Assembly (NCBI GenBank): GCA_017962235.1
Contig: JAGCVS010000014.1
Location: forward strand, 1-64,000
From: Bacteroidales bacterium
GTDB taxonomy: Bacteria; Bacteroidota; Bacteroidia; Bacteroidales; UBA932
Direction: 5' to 3'
DNA length: 64,000 nt
This document shows, piece after piece, positions 1-6,102 of the stretch; positions within the stretch are counted from its first letter, which is position 1, and each line of letters starts with the position of its first letter. The position numbers and the translations under genes are program-made. Below the pieces are notes generated by a model. It saw only the letters and a list, made by a program, of their open reading frames with translations. It did not search any database and was not told the DNA's origin.

Positions 1-512
1 CATCGTCATCATCATCTTCATCTTCATATAAGAATGACAATTCAGCTTTGATAGGGGCAGGTGTCCTCTTGGGGCTGGCGGCTGTTGCTATTGATGCGTT
101 CAGTGATAATTCGTCGTCGTCCTCGTCAAGTTCTACATCATCATCTTATAATGACTTATATGTCAGTGCTTCAGATATACAGTCAACAAATAGTTACTGT
201 ATTCTAAACGACTTACACTTTTATGGTTATAAAAACGAGAATTATGATTATTCCCCTATTTCCTTAAAGAATGGGCATGATTATAATTTATATAGACTGC
301 GCAATACTTCTTCCAGTTCTCGATACTATATATATGTATACGACATTGGCAGCAAAAAATCTCCAAGTAAAAGATATTTTGCGACATCTAGCGATGCAGT
401 AGATGCACTAGAAGAACTGGATTGCAGATTTTGCAAGTGGTTCAAGAACAAGAATGGCCGCAATGCAACATATTCGGAATTTAATGATTGGATATTATCC
501 CATAATGATTAA
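1..512 (+). CDS. Partial Ser-rich single-span membrane protein, unknown function
   Basis: The reading frame is open to the left edge, so this is the C-terminal part of a longer gene; a TTG at 48 is only an internal codon. The visible part starts with a run of eight serines, followed by a hydrophobic segment of about 18 residues (IGAGVLLGLAAVAIDAF), a second Ser/Thr run of about 13 residues, and a polar C-terminal domain of about 110 residues rich in Tyr, Ser and Asn that ends at a TAA at 510-512. The serine runs are encoded by TCN/TCA-rich microsatellite-like DNA. I recognise no family. The layout suggests one membrane helix between flexible linkers. It is AT-rich and converges on the acetyltransferase gene to its right. 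Function unknown. Confidence 0.6.
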   Translation, partial: SSSSSSSSYKNDNSALIGAGVLLGLAAVAIDAFSDNSSSSSSSSTSSSYNDLYVSASDIQSTNSYCILNDLHFYGYKNENYDYSPISLKNGHDYNLYRLRNTSSSSRYYIYVYDIGSKKSPSKRYFATSSDAVDALEELDCRFCKWFKNKNGRNATYSEFNDWILSHND

Positions 513-607
513 GGATATAAGTATTCATTTATCAACCAATTAAAGACCTATATCTCAAAAGAATCTATAACCTGCTCACTCCAGGATAGAGAAGAGTAAT
601 ACGGATT

Positions 608-1123
608 CTAGATTAATCTATACTGAATTCTTCGTTTTAGGTTGAGGACAAAAGGGTTATTGAACGTATCTCTGTTCAGATCCAGTATGTACTTGTCTAG
701 TGTTTCTTTGTATAAAGAAAAGCCGATGGCTCTATGCAGTTTAAGGGAACGTGTATTATGTTTGTAGATGCCGGTTGTTAGGGAGGCTTCATTGTTTATG
801 CTCAAGAAGAGAGAAATAGAAGCGATTGAAGCATATGCCCCCAGTCCACTATTAAAATAAAGAGGATGAATGCCGCCTATATAAGTGTAGAGATCCGGGC
901 TTGTATAGTAAAAATGAGAAAAACCGACTATTGTTGATGCCCCGTTTTTGTCAACGGAGAAAACAAATTTGTAGTCTTTATCGTTGTTGGCGATATACTT
1001 TTTGAGTTGATGTGGTTTAAGAGGATATTGCCCATATAGCATATACTGAAACTCTTCGTTTTGGAAGCATTCGGTATAAAAAACAATATCCGATTCTACA
1101 GTATGTCGAAAGGAAAACAACAT
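608..1123 (-). CDS. GNAT-like N-acetyltransferase in RiPP locus
   Basis: A 171-residue protein with the general build of a GNAT acetyltransferase: an N-terminal strand-helix (SFRHTVESDIVFYTECF), central strands around FVFSVDKNGASTIVGFSHF, a glycine-containing segment SGLGAYASIASISLFLSIN in the place where the acetyl-CoA loop and helix sit, and a C-terminal part with the typical N-x-x-S-x-x-L-H-x-x-x-G-F pattern (NTRSLKLHRAIGF). The ATG at 1123 was chosen because it lies 16 bases after the stop of the upstream peptidase gene; a longer start at 1186 would overlap that gene. It is the last gene of the minus-strand operon precursor - radical SAM - M42 peptidase - this gene. Family placement is by fold pattern only; the substrate is unknown, but modification of the peptide or self-protection by acetylation are both possible. 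Confidence 0.7.
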   Translation of the reverse strand: MLFSFRHTVESDIVFYTECFQNEEFQYMLYGQYPLKPHQLKKYIANNDKDYKFVFSVDKNGASTIVGFSHFYYTSPDLYTYIGGIHPLYFNSGLGAYASIASISLFLSINNEASLTTGIYKHNTRSLKLHRAIGFSLYKETLDKYILDLNRDTFNNPFVLNLKRRIQYRLI

Positions 1124-1139
1124 GACACAGATGACGCTG

Positions 1140-2174
1140 TTATTTGGATTTGCAAAAAGCAGCAAGAATCTCACTAACAGAGTCAACGTCAGAAAGCGAG
1201 ATAACCTCAGTTGGAGAGTGCATATACCTACACGGAATAGAGATTAGCCCTGTGGCACACCCACTTTTATTAACCTGGATGGCATTAATATCGGTGCCTG
1301 AGGCTCCCGGTAAAGCGTGTCTCTGAAAAGAGATCCCCTTATGGTGGGCAATATCTTTCAGTTCGTTCTGAACAGACGTGGTTAAATCGGAACCTAATGA
1401 GATAACCGGCCCACCGCCAATGTAGATGTCTCCATATTTCGCTTTATTAATTGAAGGATAATCAGTTGCATGAGCTACATCAACAGCGATACATATATCT
1501 GGTGAGACAAAATAAGATGACGTTTTTGCTCCTCGCAAGCCTACTTCCTCCTGTACTGAAAACACGACGGCGATATTTGATTTGATGTCAGCATCCTTAA
1601 TGAGCTCCAGCATCTTTATGAGTGAAATCACACCGGCTTTATCGTCACAACCTCGAGAAGCTATCAAATCGGTTGACAATTCAGTATAAGGAGAGTCAAT
1701 GACGATACAGTCCCCGATTGATACCAGTTTTTCAACTTCTTTCCGCCCGGATATTCCGATGTCAATCCAAAATTCCGACTCGTCCGGTTCCCTCTCATTG
1801 CAATGGCTCTTCATATGGTACGGTTTCGCTCCAATGATTCCGGGCACGGCTGCTCCACTATGAATTATTTTGACAATACGTCCTGTCAGAAGAAGAAGGT
1901 CGACACCTCCAATACGGGTAAAACGAATGAATCCGCTGTCTTCGATATAACTCACCATAAGACCTACTTCATCCATATGGGCGACAAACATTATCGTTTT
2001 GTCGCATATGGGGTCTGCGCCACGTTTGTAACAGATAAGATTGCCGTGAATGTCTTCTATGATGTCATTAACAAATGGAGAAACCATCTCCTTTAACAGT
2101 GCCCTGAAACTTTCTTCATGGCCGGAAGGAGAGCAGGTGGCAAATATGTTCTTAAGGATATTGGACGAGTACAT
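1140..2174 (-). CDS. M42 family metalloaminopeptidase
   Basis: 344 residues, full length for the M42 glutamyl aminopeptidase/endoglucanase-like family of dinuclear metal enzymes. Visible ligands and catalytic residues: AHMDEVG with H66 and D68, RGCDDKAG with D177/D178 (metal-bridging Asp), QEEVGLRGA with the catalytic Glu pair 209-210, VDVAHATDYP with D232, and the C-terminal RYMHSPTEV with the last metal-binding His. Members form cytosolic tetrahedral or dodecameric shells that trim short peptides from the N terminus. Here it follows the radical SAM gene by 58 bases and precedes the acetyltransferase by 16, in the same direction as the Cys-rich precursor gene. A role in removing the leader peptide is an inference from this position; it could instead be an ordinary peptide-trimming enzyme captured in the locus. 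Confidence 0.92.
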   Translation of the reverse strand: MYSSNILKNIFATCSPSGHEESFRALLKEMVSPFVNDIIEDIHGNLICYKRGADPICDKTIMFVAHMDEVGLMVSYIEDSGFIRFTRIGGVDLLLLTGRIVKIIHSGAAVPGIIGAKPYHMKSHCNEREPDESEFWIDIGISGRKEVEKLVSIGDCIVIDSPYTELSTDLIASRGCDDKAGVISLIKMLELIKDADIKSNIAVVFSVQEEVGLRGAKTSSYFVSPDICIAVDVAHATDYPSINKAKYGDIYIGGGPVISLGSDLTTSVQNELKDIAHHKGISFQRHALPGASGTDINAIQVNKSGCATGLISIPCRYMHSPTEVISLSDVDSVSEILAAFCKSK

Positions 2175-2232
2175 AATATGTGTTATACTGTCTGGGGTTT
2201 TACCCCGGACGTATTCTGAAAATACGGTAGAG

Positions 2233-3357
2233 TTAAACTAGCTCCAGGAATGGGGCTAACCGCTTAATCCCCTCCAGTCTCCTGATCAGTGATGTTTTTT
2301 CTTCGTCAGACAGGGTTGAGGGATCAACAGGGTTATTAACGATTCTGTTGTACTCAAACCTGGCAACCTCGGCAAAGCGGATTTTCTCGAATTCACATAA
2401 AGACATATCGCGCTCTGCGATATTTCCCCGGGTAATGAAATTGGACCCATAGCATGTAGGGCATATATTGAGAGCCGGACATGAACGGCATTGCTGCGAG
2501 ATGCAGTTGTCTACATTGCCGAAATCAATGCCCTGTGCTTCTGCCGATTTTTCTTTGCCGCAGACTGACTCGAAAAAAAGATGGCAGGGATGCCTGCTTC
2601 CATCCACATCGATGGCATCCATTTCAGTCCCGACACCGCACCATTTCCGGTGTTCTTTATTAAGGACTAAAGCAAACTCAACCTCGAATAATGAGCAGCG
2701 TTTGATGTCAGGGTGTTGTATATAATACTCTGCGAGTTTTGCCATCTCTCTTTGGAAAACGTCATAATATTCAGGATCTGTCCATAAATCTACCATCTCT
2801 GCCGGATTGGCACTGATCTCTTGGAACCCGGCCTCATGCATAAAAATAATGCCTTCTGCAAGGGATCCGATAGATAATGGGCTAATGGTTGCCTTGACAC
2901 CTTGTTCCGGCCAAGTCTTCACGAAGAAGTCGAGGTCAATCAAATCAAAAGAATTGGATCTGTTGGCGTTATGCATCGCTCTGGTTCCGTCAAGACTGAG
3001 CCCCAGCGAAAACTCTTTCTTGTGTTTTTTGAACCAATTCTGGATTTCCCCATGCACGAAAGTGCCGTTGGTCGTTGCAAAAAAATGATACTTCTCCGGG
3101 AAATTTTGCTGCCACGCCCATTCGCACAATTCCCGGATCTTCAGATATGACAGCAAAGGCTCTCCCCCGTGAAAATGAATCACGGTCCCGGATTCGGTTT
3201 TTGTTGATAGCGTTTTTGTGAGAAGCGCCTTTGCCTTCTCTAAATCAAAAGATGCCGCACTTGTTTTATCTTTCTCGTAGCAATAAACACAACGCAGATT
3301 GCATGCAACATTAGCCGTAATATATATACTGCGTGTCTTGTTTGATTTGTAAGCCAT
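2233..3357 (-). CDS. Radical SAM/SPASM peptide maturase
   Basis: 374 residues from the ATG at 3357. The radical SAM cluster motif is at residues 19-26 (CNLRCVYC), followed by HFHGGEPLL, the SAM-binding GGEP element, and TTNGTF. The C-terminal SPASM region carries many cysteines: WCGVGTEM, SRHPCHLFF, CISQQCRSCPALNICPTCYG and a last SLCEF, enough for two auxiliary iron-sulfur clusters. This layout is that of anaerobic sulfatase-maturase-like and RiPP-modifying enzymes. The gene directly follows the Cys-rich 66-residue precursor (41 bases between), so its likely substrate is that peptide; thioether formation from the cysteines is the expected chemistry for this class but is not shown by the sequence. 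A GTG at 3414 would lie inside the precursor gene and is less likely as start. Confidence 0.93.
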   Translation of the reverse strand: MAYKSNKTRSIYITANVACNLRCVYCYEKDKTSAASFDLEKAKALLTKTLSTKTESGTVIHFHGGEPLLSYLKIRELCEWAWQQNFPEKYHFFATTNGTFVHGEIQNWFKKHKKEFSLGLSLDGTRAMHNANRSNSFDLIDLDFFVKTWPEQGVKATISPLSIGSLAEGIIFMHEAGFQEISANPAEMVDLWTDPEYYDVFQREMAKLAEYYIQHPDIKRCSLFEVEFALVLNKEHRKWCGVGTEMDAIDVDGSRHPCHLFFESVCGKEKSAEAQGIDFGNVDNCISQQCRSCPALNICPTCYGSNFITRGNIAERDMSLCEFEKIRFAEVARFEYNRIVNNPVDPSTLSDEEKTSLIRRLEGIKRLAPFLELV

Positions 3358-3372
3358 TGTACAGATAGAAAG

Positions 3373-3395
3373 CAGGGGGGGGATTGCCCCCCCTG
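3373..3395 (-). terminator. GC hairpin between precursor and maturase genes (attenuator)
   Basis: Perfect inverted repeat CAGGGGGGG / CCCCCCCTG, nine base pairs around a five-base loop, located between the stop codon of the Cys-rich precursor (3399) and the start of the radical SAM gene (3357). Only a weak pyrimidine stretch (CTTTCTATCT) follows on the minus strand. It probably acts as a partial terminator or a 3'-end stabiliser, so that precursor mRNA exceeds maturase mRNA, an arrangement common in RiPP operons. Confidence 0.65.
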
Positions 3396-3398
3396 TCA

Positions 3399-3599
3399 TT
3401 AGCTGATAATGCACGAGTTATTGCCACTCTTCCTTCCCCAGCAGTCTCCTTCACAAGTCCCTTCGCAGCTTCCGGAGCAACTTGAACCACAGCCCCATGA
3501 TGCTTTAAACGATACGCCATCTGAAAGGGTGTTCGCGCCTCCGGCAAAAGAAACCATAAGTTCCTGTTGCCTTTGAATTAATTGTTTTAAGTCAAACAT
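3399..3599 (-). CDS. RiPP precursor peptide with CXXX-repeat core
   Basis: 66 residues. Residues 1-34 form a leader (MFDLKQLIQRQQELMVSFAG is its start) with an amphipathic helix and a GG at 20-21. The core has cysteines at 37, 41, 45, 49 and 53, exactly four apart (C-GSS-C-SGS-C-EGT-C-EGD-C), flanked by tryptophans at 35 and 54, and a sixth Cys at 63 near the C-terminal IIS. Spacers are Gly/Ser/Glu/Asp only. This periodicity matches the CXXX-repeat peptides known as targets of dedicated radical SAM enzymes, and the next gene encodes such an enzyme. The cysteines could be joined by thioethers (sactipeptide or ranthipeptide type); C49 and D52 also form a Cx2D pair. Own promoter at 3652-3683. 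Assignment rests on sequence pattern and context. Confidence 0.85.
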   Translation of the reverse strand: MFDLKQLIQRQQELMVSFAGGANTLSDGVSFKASWGCGSSCSGSCEGTCEGDCWGRKSGNNSCIIS

Positions 3600-3651
3600 T
3601 GTTTGGTGAATTAAGCGCCTCCACTTTTGGCTATCGGCTTCTCCATTTCTA

Positions 3652-3683
3652 CAAAAATAAAACTAATAATGAGAAACAACAAA
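3652..3683 (-). promoter_or_regulatory. Bacteroidota-type promoter of the RiPP operon
   Basis: On the minus strand a TTTG (3683-3680) is followed after 20 bases by TATTTTTG (3659-3652), matching the -33/-7 pair of the Bacteroidota housekeeping sigma factor. Transcription would start near 3645, leaving a leader of about 45 bases before the precursor ATG at 3599. The -33 element abuts the stop codon of the PH-like gene. Confidence 0.6.
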
Positions 3684-3685
3684 TA

Positions 3686-3970
3686 TCAATATTCTAAAAT
3701 ATTCAACAATCTATATATCCTTTTCGCATCGGAGTGTGTAAAACCTGATAGATTGAGGATCCGGCCTCCTTTGGTTTCCACTATGACATCAGAGAAGACG
3801 ATCCTGTTCATAAGATTCACGCTGGCAATGCCGGTGATGGGAACGGAAATCCATGAGCGACCAATGACGAATCCTTTGCTGTAGTAAAGATTGTGATTGT
3901 CTATCGTTACGGTTATGGGGAAGAAAGTATTGCCTGTTGTCAGGCGGGATGATGTGAAAGTATGCGGCAT
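3686..3970 (-). CDS. Small PH-domain-like protein
   Basis: 94 residues from the ATG at 3970. The sequence alternates strands (TFFPITVTIDNHNLYYSKG, RSWISVPITGIASVNLMN, DVIVETKGGRILNLSGF) and ends with one helix (THSDAKRIYRLLNILEY), which is the order of a bacterial PH-like domain of the kind used as a membrane or protein adaptor. No signal peptide or membrane helix. It is the last gene after the WD40-Clp-E2-JAB/E1-repeat protein series, but a hairpin at 3998-4024 and a 56-base gap separate it from the previous gene, so co-transcription is uncertain. An in-frame upstream ATG at 4078 would run through that hairpin and is unlikely. Confidence 0.6.
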   Translation of the reverse strand: MPHTFTSSRLTTGNTFFPITVTIDNHNLYYSKGFVIGRSWISVPITGIASVNLMNRIVFSDVIVETKGGRILNLSGFTHSDAKRIYRLLNILEY

Positions 3971-3997
3971 AAACGTCAAGATTGGATGTTTTTTATA

Positions 3998-4024
3998 ACA
4001 AAGCGCCCGCAAGGGGCGCTTTGT
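3998..4024 (-). terminator. 11-bp perfect hairpin after the repeat-protein gene
   Basis: ACAAAGCGCCC and its exact complement enclose a five-base loop (4009-4013), starting right behind the stop codon of the 62-residue protein (4027). There is no U-tract on either strand: on the minus strand the hairpin is followed by TTATAAAAAA. It could be a weak terminator, an mRNA-end stabiliser, or an attenuator limiting expression of the PH-like gene. Confidence 0.5.
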
Positions 4025-4026
4025 TG

Positions 4027-4215
4027 CTAGTGGAGCGTGCCAGGTTCGATGTCTTCTCCCGCACAGAGGGTGCCGCATTCGACGCCATCGGCGGAGTGCA
4101 ATGTTCCAGGCTCGATGTCTTCTCCGGCGTGGAGAATGCCGGACTCAATGTCCTGGCAATAACCGTGGATGCTCAGGTTTGCGTCGTGAGCTGGACGGAT
4201 CTTGATGTACATCAT
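4027..4215 (-). CDS. 62-residue protein of 11-residue repeats
   Basis: Starts 12 bases after the stop of the JAB-E1 gene, suggesting coupling in the same operon. After an N-terminal MMYIKIRPAHDANLSIHGY the rest is four repeats of about 11 residues: CQDIESGILH, AGEDIEPGTLH, SADGVECGTLC, AGEDIEPGTLH. The consensus is xG-x-D-[IV]-E-x-G-[TI]-L-[HC], with hydrophobic residues every five to six positions, which would suit a short beta-solenoid. The two AGEDIEPGTLH copies are nearly identical in DNA. It ends in PGTLH, not in the GG of a ubiquitin-like modifier. It could be a substrate or partner of the E1/E2/JAB proteins; that is inference. I know no matching family. Confidence 0.55.
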   Translation of the reverse strand: MMYIKIRPAHDANLSIHGYCQDIESGILHAGEDIEPGTLHSADGVECGTLCAGEDIEPGTLH

Positions 4216-4227
4216 AGCGATAATGGG

Positions 4228-5667
4228 TTATTTGTTAGTATTGCCGCAGGACTCTGCCTGCTTTTTTTCTCCTGTGTTTGATTGCACTCCGCCTCCGCAA
4301 TCGGGACAGAGTGCATACTTTGGGGGGATCTCGGGGTCGATGTGCTGCCAGACGGAGTCGAAGAGGTAGGCATATCCGCCGCTGAGACCGAAGGCGCGGC
4401 TGAATACATCGGAGCGATAGGCGGGATTGACGTTCATCTGGATGAGATTCCTGTCGAAGTAGTATCCGAACCAGCCGGAGAAGGTCTTGCCTTCAATATG
4501 GTTGTGGAGGATTGCCATCGCCAGCATTCCAATCTGGGCATCGAGCAGGGCGGAATGGAAGATGGTGTTGCAGTTGGAGCTGACGCTATACTCGGCTCCG
4601 TTGTTGCTGGCCCTGTACGCTTCCTGAGCCTTGTAGCGGGGAGACACTGCACAACGATAGCAGCCCGGAGTTACGCCGGGGATATAGAATACAATCTCTG
4701 ATGCAAACGATTTATTGTAGAATCCGCCCCAGATGGCCGGGATGTGATAGCGCTGGGAGATAATGTTGCCGCGCGCCTGGGCTTCAAAGGAATCGGTGGT
4801 GAAGATGGCAAGGCGGGCGTTGGAAAAGATGGCGGCCTCCAGTTCCGGAGTGAGATCCTGCAATTTGACGGCATATCCGGAGTATTTTACGTTCGGGTTA
4901 ATCTCCTTCAGATGCTCTCCGAGTGCGTCCACTTTGTTCATGCCTACCTGACGCGGGAGATAGCCCTGACGGCAGAGGTTGGTGGCATCCACGATGTCGG
5001 GGTCGATGGCAATAATCTCGCCGACGCCGCAGCGGGCCAGCATCGCCGCACCTTCATAATATCCACCGGTGCCGGTGATGACTATCTTGCTGTCTTTGAG
5101 ATAATTGACGTCGACGGCGCCTGCTTCGCGGCTATAGTCAATTTCGCTGACGGGCTGGTTTTCTGCAGCCTTTGCGTACTCCTCTTCTGTCATTACACGG
5201 TAATCTACCCTGATTGCCGGTGAGTCGGGGCCCACTATGTAACACATCAGTTCAAATCCGCCATCGGGCTGTGTATAGATGATGGGGGTGATGATGAACG
5301 GGCGGTCCATGTATGTGTGCATCTTGTGGAAGTACTCCATATCTGGGCCAGAAGGGTGATTGAAGCCGCGAGGGTGGGAGTGGACTATTCCCTGGAGTTC
5401 GAGCCCTTTCTCATCCCACATCTTGTGGATGATCGGGTTGAGGGTTTCGGCATCAATGGAGTAGGTCGCCCTGGATGTTTTCGCACTCTTGTCAAATACG
5501 AATTCGGTGATATAAGGACGTGATGAGCGGAGTTGCTCCGGTTTGCCAAAAAGGGCGCCGCCGCTCTCGGCGGGAATGCCGCCGATGTTGTCGCGCATCT
5601 TGGAAAAAGCCCCGGGAGAGATGGCGATATACTCTACCTGAGGGTTAAATGTCTGATGATTTTTCAT
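4228..5667 (-). CDS. JAB deconjugase fused to E1-like (ThiF) activating enzyme
   Basis: 479 residues with two domains. Residues 1-155 are a JAB/MPN metalloprotease with a complete JAMM motif: E34, H96-x-H98, then S106-x-x-D109 (IVHSHPRGFNHPSGPD). Residues about 190-345 are a ThiF/E1 adenylation domain: glycine loop ITGTGG at 197-202, IDPDIVDATNLCRQGYLPRQ carrying the ATP-binding Asp and the RQ pair at 233-234, K245, FTTDS at 289-293, and GCYRC (336-339) as candidate catalytic or zinc cysteines. The C-terminal part contains CPDCGGG, possibly half a zinc knuckle. One polypeptide therefore carries both attachment chemistry (activation) and removal chemistry (isopeptidase). It sits between the E2-like gene (21 bases) and the repeat protein (12 bases). 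Confidence 0.93.
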   Translation of the reverse strand: MKNHQTFNPQVEYIAISPGAFSKMRDNIGGIPAESGGALFGKPEQLRSSRPYITEFVFDKSAKTSRATYSIDAETLNPIIHKMWDEKGLELQGIVHSHPRGFNHPSGPDMEYFHKMHTYMDRPFIITPIIYTQPDGGFELMCYIVGPDSPAIRVDYRVMTEEEYAKAAENQPVSEIDYSREAGAVDVNYLKDSKIVITGTGGYYEGAAMLARCGVGEIIAIDPDIVDATNLCRQGYLPRQVGMNKVDALGEHLKEINPNVKYSGYAVKLQDLTPELEAAIFSNARLAIFTTDSFEAQARGNIISQRYHIPAIWGGFYNKSFASEIVFYIPGVTPGCYRCAVSPRYKAQEAYRASNNGAEYSVSSNCNTIFHSALLDAQIGMLAMAILHNHIEGKTFSGWFGYYFDRNLIQMNVNPAYRSDVFSRAFGLSGGYAYLFDSVWQHIDPEIPPKYALCPDCGGGVQSNTGEKKQAESCGNTNK

Positions 5668-5688
5668 TGCGGTTGTTCTTATGTGGTT

Positions 5689-6090
5689 TTATCGGTGATT
5701 ATCAGATATTTGCTGGTCGGGGGTTTTGCCTGTCATTATGTAAACGCTCTGGAGGTCAGCCCAGCTCATAGAGAGTTTCTTGGCATCCTTTTCGGTTTTG
5801 GGCTCATGACCGGCGGCAACACAGATCTTGCGGCCTCCGCGGCTGGACGAGAGGGTGTGGATAATAAAGGCACTTGTGCTACGGCCGCGATAGTCGGGGA
5901 GACTCACTATGTCTATCTCCCAGTAATTATCGAGGTGGATATAGTTGAAAACGAATTCAAACAATCGGCCGTTGTCGGTATCTTTGGAGAAATAGTGGAT
6001 ATTTCGGGTTTTCCCTATCAAGTAGTCAAAATGCAGGGTTCCGGGCTGAAGCTTCACCGGGTCGGTGTTGTATGGGATAGAGGCTCTCAT
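5689..6090 (-). CDS. E2-like conjugating-enzyme candidate
   Basis: 133 residues, no signal peptide. The order of elements recalls the UBC fold: strands around GRLFEFVFNYIHLDNYWEID, a turn SLPDYRGRS in the position of the E2 P-x-Y-P turn, a strand with H78 (SAFIIHTL), then GGRKICV with C90, 12 residues after the His (10 in classic E2s), and a helix with a Trp (SMSWADLQSVYIMTG) corresponding to the W-x-P-x-x-x-L stretch after the catalytic Cys. Its place directly between the Clp unfoldase (12 bases) and the JAB-E1 gene (21 bases) supports this reading. Similarity is weak and by eye only; it may instead be an uncharacterised adaptor. A structure prediction compared with UBC folds would decide. 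Confidence 0.6.
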   Translation of the reverse strand: MRASIPYNTDPVKLQPGTLHFDYLIGKTRNIHYFSKDTDNGRLFEFVFNYIHLDNYWEIDIVSLPDYRGRSTSAFIIHTLSSSRGGRKICVAAGHEPKTEKDAKKLSMSWADLQSVYIMTGKTPDQQISDNHR

Positions 6091-6102
6091 GACTGTGGTG
6101 TA

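Noticed and set aside
1-160. Microsatellite-like TCN repeats as a CRISPR or regulatory repeat
   Set aside because: They are translated as serine runs in one open frame, with no spacer structure.
3311-3547. A 78-codon frame overlapping the precursor peptide gene
   Set aside because: It crosses the hairpin and the radical SAM start in another frame, while the 66-residue frame has a clear Cys-repeat core and promoter.
4027-4215. The 62-residue repeat protein as a ubiquitin-like modifier
   Set aside because: No beta-grasp pattern and no C-terminal GG; kept only as a possible partner or substrate.
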